Of a stretch of DNA of 8,481 nucleotides, positions 1-5,892 are shown one piece after another. Within the stretch, counting starts at the first letter, position 1; every line of letters starts with the position of its first letter. The DNA is from Methanomassiliicoccaceae archaeon UBA404 (GTDB lineage Archaea; Thermoplasmatota; Thermoplasmata; Methanomassiliicoccales; Methanomethylophilaceae), in NCBI GenBank assembly GCA_002498605.1, contig DAHY01000050.1, positions 1-8,481 of the forward strand, given 5' to 3'. The position numbers and the translations under genes were made by a program. The notes beneath the pieces are model-generated. The model was not told the DNA's origin, made no database searches, and saw only the letters and a list, made by a program, of their open reading frames with translations.

Positions 1-1
1 T

Positions 2-565
2 CTGGTCTGCAACAACGGCAAGTTGCTGTTTCCGGGTTCGGGGTATCTGGTGGATCCCTCTCTCAGCGATTTGCTTTGGTCCAACGTCAATATACGCAAC
101 GAAGATGTAATCATCATCGGAACAGGGGAAAATCCGACAATGGCTGAAGAAGGCGCAGTTATAGCCGCCCTTACGCTGATGGGCGGTCTTCAGTTCGACA
201 GGGACCTGAAAGATATTCTCAGTCACAGAAGCACCGGCAACGAACTTGTATCTCTGGCTTTCGCCATTCACGATCTTGTGGGCGGTCTTCCGGTTTGTGC
301 CAAAAGCCGGGATAACCTCGGCATAAGAATCGAAAACGGAATGGTGATAGACAACACTTACACCGGTCAGGTTTTGGAAGAAGTTATCACGGTCGGTACC
401 ACCATAAGGAAGATTGCGACCTCGGGACCATACAAAGGCATTAAAGTAATTGTGACCCCTATAGATTTAGATAATCGCGTAATTGCGACCATAGGCGTCG
501 TTGATATACGATCCATGGCCGGCGCAGATAATCTGATTAGACTGAGTAGTGATGAAGATGAGTGA
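2..565 (+). CDS. DUF2111-domain protein, 5'-truncated by the window edge
   Basis: The reading frame is already open at base 2, so the true start lies outside the window; a TTG at 23 is only an internal leucine codon. The last 90 or so residues (numbering from that TTG, about 73-165) match my recollection of the methanogen family DUF2111: a helix with AIHDLVGGLPV, then GIRIENGMVID, YTGQVLEEV, SGPYKGI and an IATIGVVDI strand. The family is of unknown function and tends to sit beside methanogenesis marker genes. The region before it (about 1-70, with PGSGYLVDP and GTGENPTMAEEGAV) is not part of the DUF2111 domain as I know it, and I do not recognise it; it may be a fused second domain. The protein ends in an acidic tail, SSDEDE. 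The TGA stop at 563-565 lies inside the next gene, which suggests translational coupling. No signal peptide or membrane segment is visible, so it is probably cytoplasmic. Confidence 0.75.
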   Translation: MVCNNGKLLFPGSGYLVDPSLSDLLWSNVNIRNEDVIIIGTGENPTMAEEGAVIAALTLMGGLQFDRDLKDILSHRSTGNELVSLAFAIHDLVGGLPVCAKSRDNLGIRIENGMVIDNTYTGQVLEEVITVGTTIRKIATSGPYKGIKVIVTPIDLDNRVIATIGVVDIRSMAGADNLIRLSSDEDE

Positions 566-875
566 ATGTAAAGTAACAGTTGACGCAGGAGCTTGCAAAA
601 GAACTACCGTGATTACCGCCGTTGGCGATGACATGGGCGTGGTGACCGTAACTCTGGATACCGATTGCGAATACCTTCAGAAGATGGCCGGACATCTGGA
701 ACCCATCACTTCCTATTTGGAAGTCGAAATTCCCATAAGTACCACGGTAACTTATAAGCTGGCTAACGAGCATTTGCCCCATGCGGCATGTCCGGTCCCC
801 TGCGGAATAATAAAAGCTATCGAAGTCGCGGGAGATTTGGGGCTTAAGAAACACGTTTCTATAAATATCGAATAA
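558..875 (+). CDS. Small cysteine-containing protein, DUF6951-like
   Basis: A 105-residue protein with five cysteines: two near the N-terminus (in SEC and AGAC), one in DTDC, and a CPVPC pair in HAACPVPCGIIKAIEVA. The overall pattern, an AG-C opening, a central D-C and a C-terminal H-A-A/S-C-P-V-P segment followed by a helix, agrees with what I remember of DUF6951, a family without known function found in methanogens and other anaerobes. The conserved cysteines and His suggest metal or Fe-S binding, but that is inference. Possible starts are GTG 549, ATG 552 and ATG 558. I chose ATG 558 because GTGAT at 549-553 resembles part of the extended archaeal Shine-Dalgarno sequence, four bases upstream. 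The start overlaps the end of the DUF2111 gene by 8 bases. The protein has no membrane segment. Confidence 0.7.
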   Translation: MSECKVTVDAGACKRTTVITAVGDDMGVVTVTLDTDCEYLQKMAGHLEPITSYLEVEIPISTTVTYKLANEHLPHAACPVPCGIIKAIEVAGDLGLKKHVSINIE

Positions 876-891
876 ACTTATGATTTGCAAA

Positions 892-895
892 GAGG
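892..895 (+). promoter_or_regulatory. Ribosome binding site of the 188-residue gene
   Basis: GAGG at 892-895, in a purine-rich run, lies nine bases before ATG 905. It supports this start and shows that the gene is translated independently of its upstream neighbour, which ends at 875. Confidence 0.6.
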
Positions 896-904
896 AAAAA
901 AAGA

Positions 905-1471
905 ATGACTTCAGATAACCCGGGTCCTGAGAGACCTCTTGAAATCGTAAGAAATCTCAGAGGCATCGTACACTGCTTCTATCTCGACAGAGGTTTGGTC
1001 GAGAGGCTTAAGGAAGAGGAAGCCAAAGTCAAAGCCCTAGGCGGCAATATTGACGTTAAGAACACGGGATTCGAAGAGGCTCTCAAAAGAGACCACCTGA
1101 TATGCGTAATCAAGGATCCCCGGTTCAGACCTCCTCCCGAAGCCACTGTGGTATTGATGGACTCCGAAGACAATCTTCTGGGAACTGAAGTATTCCCTTT
1201 TACATTCAAAGCGTACGAAAACAAAGACAATCTCGTATGGCTTTCCGAAAGCTTTGTAATGTTTCCGGAAGTCAAGGGCAAAGGGAGGGAAGCTTTTGTT
1301 TTGCCTCCCGTATCTTTCCCGGAACTCTCCGAAGAAAACGGATGTGCCAGGGTCTTATCCTGCAGTCCGGCCCCCACTTCGGATCTTCTGATCAAAGAGT
1401 ACTACGGGTATGAGGACGATCCCCGTCTTGCCTCGATAATAATAGCCTTCGACGACTTCAATCCAGAGTGA
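905..1471 (+). CDS. Uncharacterised 188-residue archaeal protein
   Basis: I do not recognise this protein. It starts at ATG 905 behind a good GAGG site, 29 bases after the small cysteine protein, and probably belongs to the same operon. The N-terminal part (about 10-65) is predicted helical and charged (LVERLKEEEAKVKALG). A central segment is strand-rich (HLICVIKDPRF, RPPPEATVVLMDSEDNLLGTEVFPF), followed by LVWLSESFVMFPEV and a proline-rich VLPPVSFPEL. The C-terminal part contains two cysteines in CARVLSCSP and ends acidic (FDDFNPE). There is no signal peptide, transmembrane segment or obvious catalytic motif, so it is probably cytosolic. Codon use looks like that of its neighbours. That it is a real gene is well supported by its length, ribosome site and position; its function is open. 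Its last 14 bases overlap the 3' end of the convergent PRC-barrel gene. Confidence 0.8.
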   Translation: MTSDNPGPERPLEIVRNLRGIVHCFYLDRGLVERLKEEEAKVKALGGNIDVKNTGFEEALKRDHLICVIKDPRFRPPPEATVVLMDSEDNLLGTEVFPFTFKAYENKDNLVWLSESFVMFPEVKGKGREAFVLPPVSFPELSEENGCARVLSCSPAPTSDLLIKEYYGYEDDPRLASIIIAFDDFNPE

Positions 1472-2018
1472 AATAACCCCGAAGATCTTCCAGTTTGTGT
1501 GCAAGATTTACCGTTCCGGTTACGGAGGCTATGTGATTGGTTAAAAGACCGGAGGCTGTTTTATTCAACAGACCCAGCTTTATATCCAACGCATCGGCAA
1601 CATTTTTCTCTATCTTCACTTTGAAAGAATTTACTTTCCATGAATCGGTATCGATGCCCACGTCGGCTATGACGCCTATGGGCACCAATTCTTCCGAAAC
1701 CACTTTTTTGCCGATCAGACTGCCTATTTTCTCATAATCCGTTTCATCGGACGCCAAAGCCCTTTGTAATTGATCCCGGGTTTCGGGTATAAGAATAACA
1801 TCGTTCATGTCGTATGTTCCGATATCGAGAGAAAACTGAAGCTTTCTGAATGCGGATGCTCCGAGTACATCGCCTAGCCCCTTTACTCCCCGAACATGCA
1901 AAGAGTGCACATCCCAGGTTTCGGACGAATAGTTCACATCACTGACATTTCCGATTATGAACGCGTCACTCGTAACTATCTCTTTGTCTTTCAAAAAACT
2001 GTACGATTTCAGAGTCAT
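1458..2018 (-). CDS. Protein with two tandem PRC-barrel domains
   Basis: From ATG 2018 this is a 186-residue protein built of two similar halves. Residues about 4-90 contain IIGNVSDV followed by ETWDVHSLHV, and residues about 98-184 contain PIGVIADV followed by DSWKVNSFKV. The tryptophans (W35 and W127) and the strands around them correspond at a spacing of 92 residues. The pattern of a G-x-V/I-x-D-V turn, an acidic loop and a W-x-V-x-S strand is typical of PRC-barrel proteins, small beta-barrels that mediate protein contacts. In Archaea, single PRC-barrel proteins (CdpB) work with SepF in FtsZ-based division; a similar role here is only a possibility. The frame stays open upstream to 2126, but the extra 36 residues look unlike a domain, so I prefer ATG 2018. 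No clear Shine-Dalgarno precedes it, suggesting a short-leader transcript. The gene converges with, and overlaps, the gene ending at 1471. Confidence 0.75.
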   Translation of the reverse strand: MTLKSYSFLKDKEIVTSDAFIIGNVSDVNYSSETWDVHSLHVRGVKGLGDVLGASAFRKLQFSLDIGTYDMNDVILIPETRDQLQRALASDETDYEKIGSLIGKKVVSEELVPIGVIADVGIDTDSWKVNSFKVKIEKNVADALDIKLGLLNKTASGLLTNHIASVTGTVNLAHKLEDLRGYFTLD

Positions 2019-2053
2019 GATACTTAATGTGCTACGATATAGAAAAAACCGCC

Positions 2054-2062
2054 GTATATTAC
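2054..2062 (-). promoter_or_regulatory. Candidate TATA box for the PRC-barrel gene
   Basis: On the minus strand GTAATATAC lies about 40 bases upstream of ATG 2018. With a usual 25-27 base spacing, transcription would start about a dozen bases before the ATG, fitting the lack of a Shine-Dalgarno. A second AT-rich run (TTCTATAT, 2037-2044) is too close to that ATG to serve it. The site is suggestive only. Confidence 0.3.
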
Positions 2063-2213
2063 CATGAACAGAATGAAGATTTCGGTAAACGGCAGAAGTA
2101 TTGCTTATCGTCATTAATACGGTCATTATCGTTGTTCAAGACAGAATTCGACAATATCAACATCTGTGAATACAGCATCGATTGACTCTTTTTTGATGAA
2201 AATACCGGGATAC

Positions 2214-2223
2214 CATAATATTA
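2214..2223 (+). promoter_or_regulatory. Candidate TATA box for mgtE
   Basis: CATAATATTA is the most TATA-like stretch upstream of mgtE. It would place transcription start near 2240-2250, giving a leader of about 30 bases that contains the ribosome site. No other sequence in the 259-bp divergent intergenic region (2019-2277) is clearly better, and the call is tentative. Confidence 0.3.
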
Positions 2224-2277
2224 AGCCTGAGTCATTTCTCGCCAAAAGGCTTCTTTTTCGGAGAGGGCGGTGAAAAT

Positions 2278-3603
2278 ATGAAAGAAATTCAAAAAATGAT
2301 TGAAAACGGACAACTGAACGAACTCAGTGCTCTTTTGGCGGAAATGAACGAATCCGCACTCCGCAATCTGGTTTCGGATTTGGACGCGGTAGACAAAGTG
2401 TTTGTCTTCCGCCTCTTGAATAAAAGTACGGCCGCCGGTGTTTTCGAAGACTTGGATGTGGATCAACAGGCTCTGCTGGTTTCTTCAATGGAGGATCCGG
2501 AAGTTCTGCATCTTCTGGAAATCATGGATCCCGACGATCATGCACGACTGTTCGGAGAACTTCCGGCCAGTGTTACCAAACGTCTGTTGGCAAGTATGAG
2601 TCCGGAAGCCCGAAACGCCGTCAATCTTTTGCTGGGATATCCCGAAGGATGCTCGGGGAGAGTTATGAGTCCCCGTTACATGACGGCAAGAGAGGGGCAA
2701 ACAGTGGAAAACGTCCTTTACGGCCTTCATAAATCTTCTCTGCGCCCGGATGAAATGGAAAGCATTTTCATCATCGACCGCGAACGTCACTATTTGGGTT
2801 ATATCCGTCTGGGACAACTGATTAAAGCCACGCCGGATACGCCCATTACAGAACTTATCAAAGGAGAAAATGTGTTCGCGTACACACGGCAGCCGCGTTC
2901 CGAAGCAATAGATCTCATTATGGAAGAGGACATACCCACTTTGGCGATTGTAGACTCCGAAAAACGCCTTGTCGGGGCAATTACCTTTGACGATGCCCTG
3001 GATATGATGGAAGAAGACACTACCGCCGATATTCACCGTTCGGCTCTGGTGGGCCCGGTAAAGACAAATATCAAGGATGCCAGCGTAAAAATGCTTTACA
3101 AAGCCCGATTGCCTTGGCTGCTGATATTAGTTTTTGTTAACGTATTTTCCGGTGCCGGTATCGCTTTGTTCGAAGAAACCATTGCTTCTGTCATTGCTTT
3201 GGTCTTCTTTCTTCCGCTTCTTATCGACAGCGGCGGTAACGCCGGAACCCAATCGTCAACATTGGTTATCAGAGCCATGGCCACCGGCGATGTGGATTCC
3301 AAAGATTGGCTGCGGCTGGTGGGCCGTGAAGCCGCCGTCGCCGTGTTGATGGGTTGTACGATGGCTATTGCCGTTTCTGTACTGGGTCTTGTACGGGGAG
3401 GTCCCGAAGTAGCACTGATTGTATCCCTTACAATGATAATCGTGGTTCTGGTGGGATCGCTTATAGGCTTGCTGCTTCCGTTCCTCATGTCCCGTCTGAA
3501 AATAGATCCGGCCACCGCCAGCGCTCCCCTTGTTACCTCGATTGCCGATATAAGCGGAGTGTTCATTTACTTCGCAATGGCCACTTGGATATTGGGAATA
3601 TAA
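2278..3603 (+). CDS. mgtE: MgtE-type magnesium transporter/channel
   Basis: A complete 441-residue MgtE, close to the usual length of about 450. Members are dimeric Mg2+-selective channels of the cytoplasmic membrane, gated by cytosolic Mg2+ bound between the N domain and the CBS domains. The domains run in the expected order. A helical MgtE N domain covers about 1-125. A CBS pair covers about 130-250, with SIFIIDRERHYLGYIR and PTLAIVDSEKRLVGAIT. An amphipathic connecting helix and five membrane helices follow, at about 279-299, 303-317, 351-372, 377-402 and 415-440. Both family signatures are present: PLLIDSGGNAGTQSS (313-327) and DPATASAPLVTSIADISG (410-427). D424 corresponds to the Asp of the selectivity filter (D432 in Thermus thermophilus MgtE). 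ATG 2278 is preceded by GGTGA at 2269-2273. Acidic residues are plentiful in the N and CBS parts, as expected for Mg2+ sensing. The gene stands alone, divergent from the PRC-barrel gene and convergent with the mcr operon. Confidence 0.95.
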   Translation: MKEIQKMIENGQLNELSALLAEMNESALRNLVSDLDAVDKVFVFRLLNKSTAAGVFEDLDVDQQALLVSSMEDPEVLHLLEIMDPDDHARLFGELPASVTKRLLASMSPEARNAVNLLLGYPEGCSGRVMSPRYMTAREGQTVENVLYGLHKSSLRPDEMESIFIIDRERHYLGYIRLGQLIKATPDTPITELIKGENVFAYTRQPRSEAIDLIMEEDIPTLAIVDSEKRLVGAITFDDALDMMEEDTTADIHRSALVGPVKTNIKDASVKMLYKARLPWLLILVFVNVFSGAGIALFEETIASVIALVFFLPLLIDSGGNAGTQSSTLVIRAMATGDVDSKDWLRLVGREAAVAVLMGCTMAIAVSVLGLVRGGPEVALIVSLTMIIVVLVGSLIGLLLPFLMSRLKIDPATASAPLVTSIADISGVFIYFAMATWILGI

Positions 3604-3621
3604 CCGATTCCGGCGACAAAC

Positions 3622-3643
3622 TCTTTCCTTTTGTTTCGGTTTA
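3622..3643 (+). terminator. T-rich terminator region after mgtE
   Basis: Runs of T (TTTCC, TTTT, TTTC, TTT) begin about 20 bases after the mgtE stop with no stem-loop, in the style of archaeal oligo-T termination. A second tract of nine T at 3755-3763 could act as a backup. Confidence 0.4.
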
Positions 3644-3917
3644 AACAGTGAAAACAAAATCCGTATCGAAATATATGATTAAATTTTGGACTCTCCGTTC
3701 AACACAGAGCATCAAAGAAGAGAGAATGCATCAAGACTGTTTTTGGAAATGGGATTTTTTTTTCGTTCGGGTTTATATTGACCGTACAGCAATTGAAGAA
3801 TTTTCCGAAAATGACGGTAACGCACGCGAACTCTTTCAATTCCTTTTGAAAAGAATAGGGCTCTCGCTCATACGTTAAAGAAAATATTGTCGGTTGCCGT
3901 TTCTGGTCATACCGACA

Positions 3918-3932
3918 TTAAAAAAAAGAAAA
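3918..3932 (-). terminator. Oligo-T terminator of the mcr operon
   Basis: Read on the minus strand, TTTTC followed by eight T lies about 15 bases after the DUF2098 stop codon. It has the position and composition expected of an archaeal intrinsic terminator and suggests that the operon ends after the DUF2098 gene. Confidence 0.55.
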
Positions 3933-3946
3933 TTTGGGTAAATGGT

Positions 3947-4225
3947 TTATCCGCCGCCCGAAGGCATAAATTCGGAGATGTCGACCTCGCGGGCCGTATC
4001 CTCCACATCCTTGACGGACTGCATTTTGCCTTCGAACCTCTTTTCGCGGTCTTTGTAGGCGACAGGGCTGTATTCGGATTCGGGAGCGGGTTCGAGATGT
4101 GCCAGATCATAGAACAAACCGGTAAAGTCCAGCCTAATCCATGTCTTTCCGTCTCTTTCCATGACTTCCGTCACCTTGCCGACCGTTGAAGTCGGCACAT
4201 ACTTGGCTATGTCGCCTACCTTCAC
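3947..4225 (-). CDS. DUF2098 protein, last gene of the mcr operon
   Basis: The N-terminal 45 or so residues (VGDIAKYVPTSTVGKVTEV, then GKTWIRLDFTGLFYDLAHLEP) fit DUF2098, a small methanogen-associated family with an SH3/KOW-like appearance and no known function. The acidic and basic C-terminal half, ending in PSGGG, shows no motif. I chose GTG 4225, which gives 92 residues and begins MKVGDIAKY as family members do. It lies four bases after the mcrA stop, and GGGATGATC just before it resembles the extended archaeal Shine-Dalgarno. The frame is open back to another GTG at 4258, which would overlap mcrA by 29 bases. Position as fifth cistron directly behind mcrA suggests co-expression with MCR and possibly a role in its assembly or modification; that is inference. 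An oligo-T terminator follows. Confidence 0.8.
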   Translation of the reverse strand: MKVGDIAKYVPTSTVGKVTEVMERDGKTWIRLDFTGLFYDLAHLEPAPESEYSPVAYKDREKRFEGKMQSVKDVEDTAREVDISEFMPSGGG

Positions 4226-4229
4226 ACGA

Positions 4230-5888
4230 TCATCCCTTGATGACTGCGGTCCTCTCACCGGCAGGGACGAATTCCCTGAGTCCGCCGCGACCGATTTCCT
4301 TCGTTATGTTTGCGAAGTCGAACTGGAGCGCAGGGTCGGCGAAAGCGACACGTATGAACGGGTTGGCTGTGAAGGCGTCTCCACGGGCTACGTGAGCCGC
4401 CTTGGGTATTCCGGTGTAACCGGACATGTGACCAACGTTCATTGCGTAGTTGGGATAGTTGGGTCCACGGGCTTCCATGGGCAGACCTTCGTCAGATCTG
4501 TAAGCGAAGGAGTTGGCGGAACCGCACTGGTCCTGAAGGTCGAATCCGTAGAATCCGAGTCTTCCGAGCCTCTCCTTGTGCTCGAGCATGGAGTAGTACC
4601 AGCAGTTGACACCGACGTCGGCGATACCGGTTGCCATGGATCCGGCGATACCGGTGGACGCTGCGGCGACTGTAGACCTCTGGGATCCACCGAAGTGGGT
4701 CTCCATAACGGCCGGGTATTTCTCGTAGGACGAGAGTGCGTAACCGTTGATGTCTTCGGCGAGGTTCATTACGGCCTCGGCGTCGCGGGGATCGAGTTTG
4801 CACAGACCGCCGTATTTGGTGTTGATCTGGTCTATCGCGTAGTATACGTAGTCTTCGAGGATGTTATCGGTGTAAGCCGCGGTTGCGTACTGTGTGAAAC
4901 CGACACCTCCGGACATGTATCCTCCGAGGTAAATCTGATCGTAGATGATTGCACCGAGCGCAACAGCTTCAAGGGCTGCACGGCCGGGGTCATCGGGGTA
5001 AGCACGGTCGGACTGGGCAATATCTGCCATGTATCCGAAGGGTATTCCACCGGGTTCGTTGGGTCCTCTTGCACGCCTTGCGGGCATCATGGTACCCATG
5101 GTGATCGACTGGTGCTTGGCTGCATATGCAAAGTCTGCGATAGCCGCTTCACCGGCCGCCAGTTTGTAAGCGGAGATGAAAGCCATCGAAATCTGCATGG
5201 CTGCGTGCCTGGATGTGGTCGCACCGTCCATGACCCTACCGACGATGGTAGGGACGCGGACTGCCTGCATCAGACTGCTGCCGATTGCTTTTTTGAGCTG
5301 TTCGGCGTGGTCCTCGGGGAACAGTTTGTTAATATCGATAACAAATCTGCTGTCGATTTCGTCGATGATTTCGTCGTCACCGGAGAACACCTTCACGTAG
5401 GAGTCGTAAACCAACGCGGGGTTACATTCTGCCATATGTTCCTGAACAACCGCTCCACCCGGTATGGTGTGGTTAACGGTCTCGAGGTAGGTGTTGATGG
5501 TCTCGGGGGTGATTTCCTTACCGAGCCTTCTCTCGATGGTGTTGTGGGGCGAGTCCAGACCGACAATGATTGTCCTTCTGATGTCGTCCCATGCCTGCTG
5601 GATAGCAGGGTTGTTTATGCAGTGCAGGTCATCGGGCTCTACGAAAATGTCGGTGTGCGACAATTGGTAGGGCATCCAAGACCTCTGTCCCAGGGGAACT
5701 CCGATGTCCTCATTCATCATGGGGAAACCACGTTCTGCGGCAATTTTCATTGCTGCGTCCTGGAATGCCACTTTGCTCTTCGACTGTTTGTAACCGCCGA
5801 ATTTATAGTAGCTCGTGGATACTTCGGTAGGAGCCTCGGTGAATTTCTTCGAGACTGCCTCCATGAACTTCTTTTCTTTTTCTGCCAT
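4230..5888 (-). CDS. mcrA: Methyl-coenzyme M reductase subunit alpha
   Basis: Full-length catalytic subunit, 552 residues against about 550 in the family. With McrB and McrG it forms the cytoplasmic (alpha-beta-gamma)2 enzyme with coenzyme F430, converting methyl-CoM and CoB to methane and heterodisulfide. Residues matching Methanothermobacter marburgensis can be placed: Q149 (axial Ni ligand Q147), H259 (N-methyl-His257), R272 (methyl-Arg271), F331 and Y334 in GGVGFTQY (F330, Y333), Q403 in GGSQR (methyl-Gln400), F446 and Y447 (F443, Y444), G448 in FYGFDLQDQCG (thioglycine 445), D453 and C455 (modified Asp450, S-methyl-Cys452), and N484-V485 (CoB contacts N481, V482). A Phe follows the thioglycine where M. 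marburgensis has Tyr. ATG 5888 is preceded by GGGGGAG, and only four bases separate it from mcrG. The gene contains no TTA, CTA or TCA codon, suggesting strong translational selection. Confidence 0.98.
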   Translation of the reverse strand: MAEKEKKFMEAVSKKFTEAPTEVSTSYYKFGGYKQSKSKVAFQDAAMKIAAERGFPMMNEDIGVPLGQRSWMPYQLSHTDIFVEPDDLHCINNPAIQQAWDDIRRTIIVGLDSPHNTIERRLGKEITPETINTYLETVNHTIPGGAVVQEHMAECNPALVYDSYVKVFSGDDEIIDEIDSRFVIDINKLFPEDHAEQLKKAIGSSLMQAVRVPTIVGRVMDGATTSRHAAMQISMAFISAYKLAAGEAAIADFAYAAKHQSITMGTMMPARRARGPNEPGGIPFGYMADIAQSDRAYPDDPGRAALEAVALGAIIYDQIYLGGYMSGGVGFTQYATAAYTDNILEDYVYYAIDQINTKYGGLCKLDPRDAEAVMNLAEDINGYALSSYEKYPAVMETHFGGSQRSTVAAASTGIAGSMATGIADVGVNCWYYSMLEHKERLGRLGFYGFDLQDQCGSANSFAYRSDEGLPMEARGPNYPNYAMNVGHMSGYTGIPKAAHVARGDAFTANPFIRVAFADPALQFDFANITKEIGRGGLREFVPAGERTAVIKG

Positions 5889-5892
5889 TAAT

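Larger units (their letters stand above)
3604..3946. other. Convergent intergenic region without a convincing gene
   Basis: This 343-bp gap lies between the stop codons of mgtE and the mcr operon's last gene and is visibly more AT-rich than the flanking genes. The only open frame of note is plus-strand 3648-3878 (76 codons from a GTG lacking a ribosome site, or 50 codons from ATG 3726 behind purine-rich AGAAGAGAGA). Its product is rich in Phe and Arg, and I recognise no family in it, so I do not call it a gene. T-rich tracts for both strands lie within. I see no tRNA, convincing box C/D RNA or long inverted repeat. Confidence 0.6.

Noticed and set aside
549..555. GTGATGA, a perfect box C motif
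   Set aside because: It lies in the overlap of two genes, has no CTGA box at a suitable distance, and is better explained by start codons and a ribosome-site remnant.
2019..2126. N-terminal extension of the PRC-barrel protein from an upstream ATG
   Set aside because: The 36 added residues have no domain character and the first barrel begins right after ATG 2018; the AT-rich promoter-like sequence lies inside the extension.
2194..2230. TGATGA (2194-2199) followed by CTGA (2227-2230), resembling box C and box D of an archaeal guide RNA
   Set aside because: The base before TGATGA is T instead of a purine, the boxes are too close for a full C/D RNA, and no flanking terminal stem is visible.
3648..3878. 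A 76-codon plus-strand frame after mgtE
   Set aside because: It has a GTG start without ribosome site, AT-rich composition and no recognisable motif. It is mentioned in the intergenic entry but not called as a gene.
4226..4258. Longer DUF2098 protein starting at GTG 4258 within mcrA
   Set aside because: The 11 additional residues precede the conserved VGDIAKY start of the family, and GTG 4225 has a plausible ribosome site and normal operon spacing.
4161..5891. A 576-codon plus-strand open frame opposite mcrA
   Set aside because: It is in register with the mcrA codons and exists because mcrA avoids TTA, CTA and TCA. Its product is a Val/Gly/Cys/Asp-rich sequence without family character, and mcrA on the other strand is certain.
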